From Gautieria morchelliformis (lineage: Eukaryota; Basidiomycota; Agaricomycetes; Gomphales; Gomphaceae): a stretch of 64,000 nt of DNA. Shown here piece by piece: positions 1-8,096 of this stretch. Position 1 is the stretch's first letter. Each line of letters opens with the position of its first letter. Below the pieces are notes generated by a model. That model saw only the letters and a program-made list of their open reading frames with translations. It made no database searches and was not told the origin of the DNA. Where the stretch lies: the NCBI GenBank assembly GCA_015179125.1, contig WHVA01000080.1:124001-188000 (forward strand), read 5' to 3'. Made by a program: the position numbers and the translations under genes.

Positions 1-1854
1 ATAGGCTGAGGCATCTGTTTCAAGACGGAAATGTTTGTCTTGATCAGGGAGGACAAGGATCGGTGTTGAGGTGATGAGGAGTTTGAGCTTGTCAAAGGAT
101 GCTTGCTCTGGGCCATTTGGATCCCAAGACCATTGGGCATCCTGTTTTGTCAACTGGTTGAGGGGCTTTGCAATGTGTGAGAAGTCTTCCACAAATCTAC
201 GGTAGAAGTTGATGAAATCAAGGAATGATTTGACTTCAGTGACGTTACGTGGTATTGGCCAGTCCCACACCCCTGCAACCTTGACTGGGTCCATGGCAAC
301 CTGTCCTTGAGAGAGGATGAGGCCGAGATACTCCACCTCTAGTTGCTCAAATAGGCATTTTTCAGGTTTGAGGTACAGGTTGTTGGCCCGGAGGATTTCA
401 AGGACACGTCGTACAATCCTACGATGTTCTTCAAGCGACTCTGTGAAGATGAGAATGTCGTCTATGAACACCACCACAACCCCTTCATCGATGAGACTCT
501 TGAAGATGTCATTCATCATCGTCTGGAAGGTTGCTGGGCTGTTCGTGAGTCCAAAGAACATGACTAGAGGTTCATACAGGCCCCTATTTGTCCGAAAGGC
601 TGCCTTCCACTCATCTCCCTCTTTTATGCGTACATTATTATATCCCCAGCGAATGTCAAGCTTTGTGAAGTATTTAGCCCTTCCAGCAGCAATCTTATTC
701 ATGATGTCTGGAACAAGGGGCAAAGGATAGGCATTCTTGATTGTTATATCATTGAGCTTTCGGTAGTCTTGCACAAATCTAAGACTGCCGTCCTTTTTCT
801 TCACAAAGAAGACTGGAGATGCCATAGGTGACTTGGAGGGACGGATACGATGGCTCTTCAGGTTCTCCTCAAGGAAGTTATCCAGTTCCCTTTGCTCAAC
901 CGGTGACATTGGGTAAACCTTTGTGCTGAAGGGTTGTGCACCTGGAGTGAGCTCAATTGCATGGTCCCAGGGCTTTCGAGGAGGCAGTTGGTCAAATGAC
1001 TCCTTAGAAAACACATCCTTGAACTCCTGGTATGGTTTAGGGCCAAGGTCCTCGAAGGATCTGACTGGTGCAGACTTGCTGGCCCGTTCAGCAAGCTGTT
1101 GGGAGACAGTCCGGCCTGCGCCAATCATTTCAGGACTCTCATTCACAAAGATGACAAAGGTCCTGTCTCCTTCCTCAAGTAGGGAGCGGGTGTGCTGTAT
1201 GGGAACCTCCTCTTGATTTACACTCTCTTCTGGAACAGTTTCGACTGTGGGCCCTCTGACAACAGGTCTGCCCCCACATGACTTGGGACAGCGTGTCATC
1301 TTCACATCTCCTGTACGCCAGTCAACTTCTGGGTTGTGTTCAACAAGCCATGTGTGACCAAGAATGATGGCAAGTCATCCAAGGCTCGTGACAGAGAATG
1401 TGGCACGTTCCGTATGATCCCCAAAGGTGCAAATGAGGTCGACTTCTTCCTTGATTGAGCCAGCCTCATTTGGGGTACCATCAATATTGTAGACGGGGAT
1501 GGCACGGGGTAGGGGGCGGGTCCGAAGCCTGTGTTCCCTCACAAAATCCACATCAATGAACATCCCTGTAGCACCACTGTCAAGGAGGGAGTCAATTGCA
1601 AGTGGATGCCCTGTGTCAATGGAGTGGACATTGAGAGGTACTTTGGTGCATCGGCGGAGGTCAGCAGTACGGACATATAGAGGGACTGGAAGGTTTGCAT
1701 TAGCAACTGGAGCGATGGGTTGGGTTTTCGGCATGGCTGGTTTGGTTTCAGTTCGATCAGGGATAGGAGAAGGATGCATCATATCGCCTGTGATCCCTAT
1801 TGTACATGTTTCGAGAACTGAAAACCGATTCGTCGAGCGGGGCATGTCTTTCAC
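1..1854 (-). pseudogene. gypsy A pol: protease and reverse transcriptase, one internal stop, left end off-window
   Basis: This frame encodes a retropepsin-like protease (LLDSGATGMFIDVDFV) and then a reverse transcriptase with [23 protein letters not shown] and an intact catalytic box FIDDILIF (near position 440-455). The RT frame stays open to the left edge. The only break I see is a TGA at 1377-1375, between SLG and LAIILGHTWL. Gypsy C has KQ-type residues at the matching place, so CGA (Arg) to TGA is a plausible origin. There is no good ATG at the start. The frame enters upstream of 1854 by a -1 shift from gag at 1875-1869. Without the lone TGA this would be a normal gypsy Pol. Confidence 0.8.
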
Positions 1855-1865
1855 CGCTGACTGGC

Positions 1866-1875
1866 CTAAAAACCC
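1866..1875 (-). promoter_or_regulatory. candidate -1 ribosomal frameshift site (GGGTTTT then TAG)
   Basis: On the minus strand gag ends AAG GGT TTT TAG. The heptamer G-GGT-TTT (1875-1869) fits the X-XXY-YYZ rule and lies next to the gag stop. A -1 slip gives TTA GGC CAG and enters the protease frame with no intervening stop. A weak stem pairing GCGG with CCGC about 20 nt downstream is possible. Function is inferred. Confidence 0.65.
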
Positions 1876-2972
1876 TTTCCTTCCCCTTGGACAGGGGCTT
1901 CCACCTTCTCTTTGCGTTCCTCTATCGCCGCTGCTACAGATTTAGAGACAATTGCTGCAATGTCTGCCTCTGTGAGGTTTGCACGGATTCGTGGCTTGCG
2001 AGGTTCAGGACAGTCTGGTGAAATGTGACCAGGTCTCTTACAGTTGTAGCAGGTTCGTGTTTCGGTGTGGCGGCGGGATGAGTCAATGTCCATAGGTGTC
2101 GCGTTACTGGGTGATGCTGTGGCAACAGGAGCCATAGCAGGAGTGTGGAGTGGTCGGGCAGGAGGAGGGCGATTAGGGACATGAGGTGTCTGTGCCTTCC
2201 TGACCTCTAACAGACGGCGATGATTGCGGTCAATCTGACAGGCTGCTTCCTTCCAGGCTTTGAGGTTGGATGGAAGAAAGGGCTGGGCGTGGATCTTGTC
2301 AAGGATACCTGCTGGAAGGCCACGAGCATAGGCATCCTCGAGTGCCTCATCATTAAAGCCTGTCCTGCCTGCCAGGATCTCAAATTGAGCCGTGTATTCA
2401 TCTGCCGACATTCCTGACGCCATCCTAAGGTCATGCAGCTTAGTGCGAGCCATTCTGGCACGATCTGGGTCACCAAAGGCCTCCTCCACACGTTTAATAA
2501 ACCCCTCCAGAGTGGATATAGAGGAGGTGCCATCAATGACAGCCTGTGTCTCTTTGTGTGCCCAAATCTCCGCAGAGCCTCCCGTCATGAAGGAAAGAGC
2601 GTATAGGATCCTTGTGCGTTCATCTGGGAAGGATGCTGGCTGGACAGCGATGGACAACTTGATAGACCTGATAAACCCTTCAGTCTCTGCACGGTCTCCA
2701 TTGAACTTCTCCGGTTCTGCTGCTTTGATAGAGCGAGTAGATGGAGGGACACTGTGAGGTACTGAGGGCGCAAGGGCTTGAGCAGCAGCAACAGCAGCGT
2801 TGGTGGCAGCATTGGCTAAGTGGTTGTGAACGTTAGCAATCTGATTGTGCAGTTCCTGATTCTGCAGTTGAAGTTGCTGCAACTGCTGTGCTTGGCTGGA
2901 AAGGAGGCCTCGAAGAAATGGCCCATGGTCACCCAGGGCGTCCCAGTATGCGTCTGGGAGTTGGTCTGCCAT
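1866..2972 (-). CDS. gypsy A Gag polyprotein, 368 aa
   Basis: The intact frame starts at the ATG at 2972. An N-terminal Gln-rich coiled coil (about aa 20-50) is followed by a retrotransposon Gag/capsid domain (about aa 85-255), a Pro-rich linker, one CCHC zinc knuckle (CYNCKRPGHISPDC, about aa 310) and a charged tail. Gag forms the virus-like particle and binds element RNA. The stop TAG (1868-1866) follows GGT TTT directly. Together with the last G of the previous codon this makes the heptamer GGGTTTT, and the -1 frame continues openly into protease, so a fraction of ribosomes could make Gag-Pol. Confidence 0.85.
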   Translation of the reverse strand: MADQLPDAYWDALGDHGPFLRGLLSSQAQQLQQLQLQNQELHNQIANVHNHLANAATNAAVAAAQALAPSVPHSVPPSTRSIKAAEPEKFNGDRAETEGFIRSIKLSIAVQPASFPDERTRILYALSFMTGGSAEIWAHKETQAVIDGTSSISTLEGFIKRVEEAFGDPDRARMARTKLHDLRMASGMSADEYTAQFEILAGRTGFNDEALEDAYARGLPAGILDKIHAQPFLPSNLKAWKEAACQIDRNHRRLLEVRKAQTPHVPNRPPPARPLHTPAMAPVATASPSNATPMDIDSSRRHTETRTCYNCKRPGHISPDCPEPRKPRIRANLTEADIAAIVSKSVAAAIEERKEKVEAPVQGEGKGF

Positions 2973-3111
2973 AGGCTGAGATGAAGGCTAGTTAAGAAAA
3001 GTGTGTGGGGTCGTCCTATGAGCTTGATCTTCTGTGAGGGCAACACTAATGACGAAGCCACAACCAAAGATACTCAAGGAGATAAGAGCTGATACTAGGA
3101 CAATGACCAAC

Positions 3112-3407
3112 TGTGTAGTGGGTATCCTCAGTTTATAACTCTACCAACGATAGATACATGGGGACTTGCCTGTGTAGTGGGTATCCTCAGAGATCAAGCT
3201 GAGGAAACGCCACCACACGGGCTACAGTCTTATAGCGCTGGCAAGGCTTACATAATAGGGGAGATGGAAACTTGTAGAAGGTTACGGAAAGTGACGGAAA
3301 GTGACATGTGATGGAAGGTGATGGAAGGTTATGGAAACTGACGGAAGGTGACGGAAACTCATGGAAGGAAATAGAAACTTGTGGAAGGAAACGCGTGAAC
3401 CCTGACA
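3112..3407 (-). repeat. gypsy A 5' LTR, about 296 bp
   Basis: Bounded by TGTG... (3112) and ...CCTGACA (3407) on the plus strand, so it reads TGTCAGGG...CACA on the element strand. It holds a direct repeat of about 20 bp (starting 3111 and 3170) and, at 3262-3392, a degenerate minisatellite of roughly 10-bp period built on GGAA (units like GTGACGGAAA). The left boundary is inferred from the TG/CA rule because the partner LTR is off-window. Confidence 0.55.
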
Positions 3408-3565
3408 AGAAGATACACATGGTGATCAGAGGACCCAAGTGGACCCCCGCCTTCCAAATAGTGATCCCACCGGACAAGGAGACAGCAATAGCAGAGATAA
3501 GTTGCGAAACAGCGCGGATACAAGTCTTCTGCGATGGGTCGTGCATAGACGGCGGCGTAGGAGCA
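3408..3565 (+). pseudogene. LINE copy 1, ORF2 fragment (start of RNase H)
   Basis: The frame reads VIRGPKWTPAF... then FCDGSCIDGGVGA. This aligns with the linker and first catalytic Asp region of the RNase H in LINE copy 3 (GPKWDLAF, VFSDGSCLEGGIGA). It is cut at 3565 by the gypsy B LTR, and the same protein resumes at 11574 with AAVLYRDGRE. The five bases gagca occur at 3561-3565 and again at 11574-11578, which is the gypsy B target-site duplication. Confidence 0.8.
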
Positions 3566-3779
3566 TGTAAAGATGTCGATCTTAGGACCTTGTATCACAA
3601 GGGCACTGCAGAACTTGACCAATGAGTGGTATTCTGAATGCTACATAGTGACAGGTAAGAGTAAGATGCGATGGGGACCGCTAGCCGGTTCCCACACATA
3701 AACTATACAGTGGGTCCCTAAGGGGCCCACTGGGATTATGTAATAACTAATGTACATGTAGATACATGGGTTATTTACA
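3566..3779 (-). repeat. gypsy B 3' LTR (214 bp)
   Basis: Starts TGTAAAGATG and ends GGGTTATTTACA on the plus strand. It matches 11360-11573 except at four positions, all transitions. It is followed by the polypurine tract of the element. Confidence 0.9.
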
Positions 3780-3795
3780 CCCTCCCCCTCTATAG
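3780..3795 (-). other. gypsy B polypurine tract
   Basis: The minus strand reads CTATAGAGGGGGAGGG directly before the 3' LTR start TGTAAATAACCC. This is the usual position of the plus-strand DNA primer in LTR elements. Confidence 0.7.
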
Positions 3796-3815
3796 ACAAC
3801 TATAGGGGTTAACTA

Positions 3816-5804
3816 CTACTCATAGAGGTCGTCCATGAGGGAGTCCTCTAGAGTGGCTGATACGACGACGACGTCGTCGTACGGGGCCGGAGGGGCACGT
3901 GACTCCTCCGGGGGCACCTCCGCGTCATCGGTGGCATTCGGGTGAGGCTGGTCGGCCTCACCATTAGCGGCAGTCTCCACTTGGGCGCTGGGGCCCACGT
4001 CCTCGCGGAGCATGGCCTCAACAGCCGGGTCCTCCGTTTGAGGAGGGGGCTGGAAGCGCGCCAGCTCTTGGTCGAGCTGAGCGTGAGTGAGGGGTCGCGG
4101 CACTGCGGCCCTCACGTGGCTGGTCTCGATGACCTTTTGTTGGCCCTCACGGGCGGCGGCGCTGAATGCCGCGCCGGTGATGCTGCGCTGAACGTAATGT
4201 TCAATGCGCGCCGCTCACTCACGAGTGACTCCCGCGTAGCGGGCCAACCATCTCGCGATCTCCGCGAGTGGGATGTCGGGGCCGGCCCGGCCCTCCACAG
4301 GGAATGGGCCCGTGATTGAGAGCCGCAGGGTGGTGCTCTGAGGCGTCAGCACTTCCCTGGTGTCGACGAGGCTCGACCATTGGTCTGTCGAGCCAAAGAG
4401 GTCGAGTAGCCTTGCCCTGAGCGGTGATGCGACCCCTTTGACCCGGGGTGCAAGGGCCTTCAACCACATCCAGACGTCCATGTCGTCTAGGTTGAAGGTG
4501 CCATCCGTGTTGTCACGGATGGCGGAGAGGATTCCGATTCCTTCAGGGTTGTGTATCCAACCCTTTAGAATGGCCGCGATGTTGTGCGGGGTACCGCCCG
4601 CTATCACGAGACAATCCCTTTTGGGATTGCGAGCGCGTTGTTCACGCTCGATGCGTTTGAACACGCCAATCATCTCGCGCGATCTGCGGCGTTTCTTTTG
4701 CCCACGCTATGAGTTCGACGAAGCGGGGTTCGTCGAGCGGGCAGACGTCGTACCATTGGGTACAACATTGTTGGGCCTTTCCTACCGGTCATGGTAGGAG
4801 GCCCGTCTCGGAGATCGGTGGATCTCCGAGTGGGATGAGCCTTCCCTCGCCCGGGTATGGAGGATGAACCGACTCAACTGTCCCCGCCGGCGGATGTAGG
4901 GCCACGCCAGGCCCGATGTACTGGGCCTCGACCTGTGCTACCCGCCGCTGAAGGGCGGGGTCGTTGATGGTGTGCGACGATGACGCCGCTAGGTAAGCGC
5001 TGATTGCGCTTTCCTTCGCAATGGCTAGCCCATTGACGGTGTGGAGGGAGCCGCACAATTTCTTGCGCTTTTTCTTTGGCTGCTCTGCCAGCCGCTGTGC
5101 CCGTTCGGGGTCGTACGTCTTCCAGACGGACGAGTCTGACTCCCATCCATCTGGGACGCCGTACGCAGAGTCGGAAGGTGCGCTCTGCCCTTCCGTCGTT
5201 GTCGTGGTCGGAGTCGGCGCCGACAATCGGGACGCGAGCCCCAATGTTGCGCACGCCGGCAACGGCGCCGTCGCGCGAGGTGAAGATGGCCCGGCCACTG
5301 GGTCTGTGGCCGGGTCATGTCGCGGCCTTTTTGAGGCAGCATGGACCAGGGTAACCTGGAGCTGGGCTGCGCTCAGCTGCTGCTCCAGTTCCTTGATCCT
5401 GGCGTGCTCAGTTACGAGCGCGTCGTCGCGGTCCTCGACCGTGCATTCTAGCTCCTTGACCTCTTTCTTGAGGTCGTGGATGTCCTGGAGGGGCTCTTCT
5501 CGCGCGTCACGTGCAATGCCCCTTGGGAGCCATCCCCAAGCTGCATCGACGGCGTCGCCGATGTCTTCATCCCGCAACGTGACCTTGCGGGTGCCGGTCG
5601 CAGCCCTAAGGTGCACGGCATAGTCCGCGCATGTTGCGCAATCGTCCGGGTGGACGATGGTGAAGGCGTCCTCCCATCCCACGATTGTCCAGTGCTCCTG
5701 GTCTATCGGAGCACGGAGAATGTCTGCGGCCCCTTGTCTCGGGCCGTTGTTCGCGTTGTGGACATTGACGGGTCAACGTCCATCCCATCTTTGGGGGGCA
5801 TCAT
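3816..5804 (-). pseudogene. gypsy B accessory third ORF, broken
   Basis: Downstream of pol and on the same strand lies a further coding stretch of roughly 660 codons that I cannot assign to a Gag-Pol domain. It begins at ATG ATG (5804). After an apparent one-base shift near 5720 it reads VGWEDAFTIVHPDD, then an acidic heptad-rich coiled coil (LKKEVKELE...IKELEQQL, about 5480-5370), a Pro/Thr-rich linker and a basic nuclear-localisation-like run (QPKKKRKKL, near 5070). It continues past a stop near 4790 as DVCPLDEPRFVELIAWAKE, then MIGVFKRIEREQ (from 4673). A lone TGA near 4218 separates GVTRE from AARIEHYVQ, and the frame ends with an acidic tail at 3816. Composition matches pol. Function is unknown; nuclear or chromatin targeting is only a guess. 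Confidence 0.6.
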
Positions 5805-5851
5805 CTTCGTGGGTAGATGATGGTGGTGGTTGCTTCCAAGAAGCGATGCGC

Positions 5852-5918
5852 CCTCGGAAAGATCCGAGGTGAAAATTTAACTGCGCCGGCCACGGCGCAT
5901 CACGTGGCCTGCACGTGA
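5852..5918 (-). promoter_or_regulatory. pol-ORF3 gap: small hairpin and inverted E-box pair
   Basis: The 120-nt gap between pol and ORF3 holds a 7-bp hairpin (5852-5858 with 5863-5869, loop AAGA) and two CACGTG E-boxes arranged as an inverted repeat, TCACGTG-GCCTG-CACGTGA (5900-5918). CACGTG is a common bHLH target. A separate promoter for ORF3 is possible but unproven. Confidence 0.3.
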
Positions 5919-5927
5919 CGGACGCGT

Positions 5928-8093
5928 CTAGCGGCGTCTGGGGAGGTCGCGTGGCTTGCCCACCCCCCGAAGCTCTAGGTAGCTATCCAGGGCTTCAAGG
6001 TCCTTGCAGGACGACATAGGTTCCCATGTCACGTCGCCTAGGGTCCAACGGACCTGGAATTCCAGGTCCATCGAGTTTATCCATCGATGTGCGATAATCT
6101 CGTCGACGAGCCACTCCTCATCGTCATTTGCTCCAAAATCATAAAATGACTTGGCCTCACGACGAGGGAACAATTCGTCGTTGTTAGCCTCGTATCGCCG
6201 TACGAGGCTGGAATGGAAGACCGGTGAAATGCGACGGCTTTTCAGTTCGTCGGGAAGATCAAGGGTCACCGTCGAGGCGTCGTTGTGAGCCTCGACGACG
6301 CGGTACGGTCCAATGTACCGCGGGACTAGTTTTCTGGCTCTTCCTTTCGGGAGAGTTAGGTTTTGTGTCGAAAGGTAGACGCGGTCATTGGCCGCGTACC
6401 TGTCGCTCGCCATACGTTTCTTATTTGCGTGAAACGTTTGCGTCACTCGATGCTCTATGATTGCATCGTGTGCCGCCATCAGGTTCCATTTTGCCTGATG
6501 TGCGAACCGGGCCACCCCCTTGAACGGGGTATCCGCGGCTATGGGGAGGTCTATCCGCAGCATATAGCCGTGGATCAGCTCGAAAGGTGCGAACCCTGTG
6601 GTCGCACTGACGTTGCTGTTAAGGGCAACCTCAACCATTGGGCATTTCACTGCCCAATCCTTCTGATCGTCTCTGACGACCGCGCGCAATATCTGGCCAA
6701 TCGAGCGGTTTGCCCGCTCGGTTGCTCCATCCGTTTGTGGATGGAAGGCAGTTGACATGAGGAGCTTAGTCCCCATGAGTCGCTGGAGTTCACGCCAGAA
6801 GATCGACGTGAACTTTGAGTCTCTGTCCGAGACGATGGAGTCGGGAACTCCGTGTAGTCGGATGACCTCTTTCAGAAACAGCCAGGCTACTCCCTTGGCT
6901 GACATGCTCGTCGTGGTTGGCACGAGGTGTACGAGCGACGTTAGTCGGTCGATGGCTACCATCAGGTAGTCACAGTCGTTGGACTTGGGCAGGGGCCCCA
7001 TGAAGTCGATGCCAATCGACTGCCACGGCCTATCCGGAATGGGTAGGCTGTGTAGTAGGCCTTTGGGCCGTTGTGGCCCGGTTTTCATCATCTGACACCT
7101 CGTGCACGATGTGCAGAACGCTTCTATGTCTGGGCTCATGCCCGGCCACCAATATGCTCTTCGAACATAGTTCGAAGTCTTCAGATGGCCGTAGTGGCCG
7201 ACTATCTGATGTGCCCGATCGATGATAATTTCGATCAGCCTCCTTCCCCCTTGAAGAACAGAGCGGGGGACGGCAATGACGTCTCTTTTGAGCTTATTCT
7301 TAGTCCAGATCAGCCCATCCCGGATCCCGAATCTCAGGTGCGCGTCCGGGTGCACCATGATCTTTGTGAACATGGTGTCCCTATGGTACGCGTCTCGTAA
7401 GACCTTAGACAGGTCTACGCCTTGCTCAACGATCCGGCGCAGGGGTGCGCTGTCATTCCCTGCGGCGATGGCTCTGACGTCATCGTCGTCATCGCTTGAC
7501 GCGGCGACGTGCGCGGGCTCTGGTGAGCCCTCGTTTAATGCGGCAGCTTCCGTTACTCTCGCCTCTGTCTTCTCAGCGAGACGTTTAGAGCATCTTGTCG
7601 CCGGTGTTCGCAGCTCGACATACCGGTCGGTGGGCAATAACTCACTGTCCGGATCTAGACGCGCATCCGCGTTCACGAAGACGTGGTCCGGGTGATTGTC
7701 ATCACTCGTGTCGCTCTCGTAGTAGCGCGACAGTTCCTCTCGGAAGTGTTCGGGGCATTTCGGTAGTCGATACCGCATGTGCTTGTTGGGATCGATGAGG
7801 TTGATCTCATGGTTGATCTCCCACAGCGGCGGGAGTTCTAATGGAATTCCACTGACTAGGTCAGCGATTCTTTCCATCCATTCCTCGCGGAGGCGAGGAA
7901 GGTCATCATCCGTGAGGATGATGGTAGTGGTTGGCTTAGAAGCCATTAGGTGCTGTTGGCGTCTATTAGGTCCCGCAGCGCACGGGCCTGCTTTCCTCTT
8001 TCCCATCGCTTTCACCGTTAGGTGAGAGCGTCTCTCCCTACGACCGTAGGGTGAGTTCGAGGACGAGTCGTCTCGCGACTCGTCCTCCTGGCT
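5928..8093 (-). CDS. gypsy B Pol remnant: integrase and chromodomain, RT/RNase H missing
   Basis: An open frame follows in phase after the gag-protease stop (TGA 8096-8094). The first ATG is at about 8006. It begins like a gypsy Pol (LPPLWEINHEINLIDPNKH, then LPKCPEHFREEL). Where RT should start, it jumps in frame to LSRYYESDTSDD, a linker normally found after RNase H. Integrase then follows: zinc-binding residues (HQIVGHYGH...CTSCTRC), catalytic core with D (GIDFMGPLP), D (SDRDSKFTS) and E (TDGATERANR), the GPYRVVEA region, and a C-terminal chromodomain (DEIIAHRW...FQVRWTLGDVTWEP). No RT motifs such as xxDD occur. The 695-aa frame has no other stop, which argues that this deleted form may be a propagated variant. 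Confidence 0.85.
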   Translation of the reverse strand, partial: SQEDESRDDSSSNSPYGRRERRSHLTVKAMGKRKAGPCAAGPNRRQQHLMASKPTTTIILTDDDLPRLREEWMERIADLVSGIPLELPPLWEINHEINLIDPNKHMRYRLPKCPEHFREELSRYYESDTSDDNHPDHVFVNADARLDPDSELLPTDRYVELRTPATRCSKRLAEKTEARVTEAAALNEGSPEPAHVAASSDDDDDVRAIAAGNDSAPLRRIVEQGVDLSKVLRDAYHRDTMFTKIMVHPDAHLRFGIRDGLIWTKNKLKRDVIAVPRSVLQGGRRLIEIIIDRAHQIVGHYGHLKTSNYVRRAYWWPGMSPDIEAFCTSCTRCQMMKTGPQRPKGLLHSLPIPDRPWQSIGIDFMGPLPKSNDCDYLMVAIDRLTSLVHLVPTTTSMSAKGVAWLFLKEVIRLHGVPDSIVSDRDSKFTSIFWRELQRLMGTKLLMSTAFHPQTDGATERANRSIGQILRAVVRDDQKDWAVKCPMVEVALNSNVSATTGFAPFELIHGYMLRIDLPIAADTPFKGVARFAHQAKWNLMAAHDAIIEHRVTQTFHANKKRMASDRYAANDRVYLSTQNLTLPKGRARKLVPRYIGPYRVVEAHNDASTVTLDLPDELKSRRISPVFHSSLVRRYEANNDELFPRREAKSFYDFGANDDEEWLVDEIIAHRWINSMDLEFQVRWTLGDVTWEPMSSCKDLEALDSYLELRGVGKPRDLPRRR

Positions 8094-8096
8094 TCA
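8059..8096 (-). promoter_or_regulatory. candidate stop-codon readthrough signal (TGA plus 12-bp stem)
   Basis: On the element strand, gag-protease ends with TGA (8096-8094). Six nucleotides (AGCCAG) follow, then a perfect 12-bp stem, GAGGACGAGTCG with CGACTCGTCCTC (8087-8076 with 8070-8059) around a 5-nt loop. The downstream pol frame is in the same phase with no further stop. A stop, short spacer and stable structure is the known layout of gammaretroviral readthrough. Function here is inferred. Confidence 0.6.

Larger units (their letters stand above)
1..3407 (-). mobile_element. Ty3/gypsy retrotransposon 'gypsy A', 5' half (runs off left edge)
   Basis: Minus-strand LTR retrotransposon read as LTR (3407-3112), gag (2972-1866), then protease and reverse transcriptase (1854 to 1). 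RNase H, integrase and the 3' LTR lie beyond the window. The order gag-PR-RT with a CCHC knuckle is that of Ty3/gypsy. At 3408 the element abuts LINE sequence, so it was probably inserted into the LINE copy that also hosts the next gypsy. The other target-site flank is outside the window, so the duplication cannot be tested. Confidence 0.85.
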
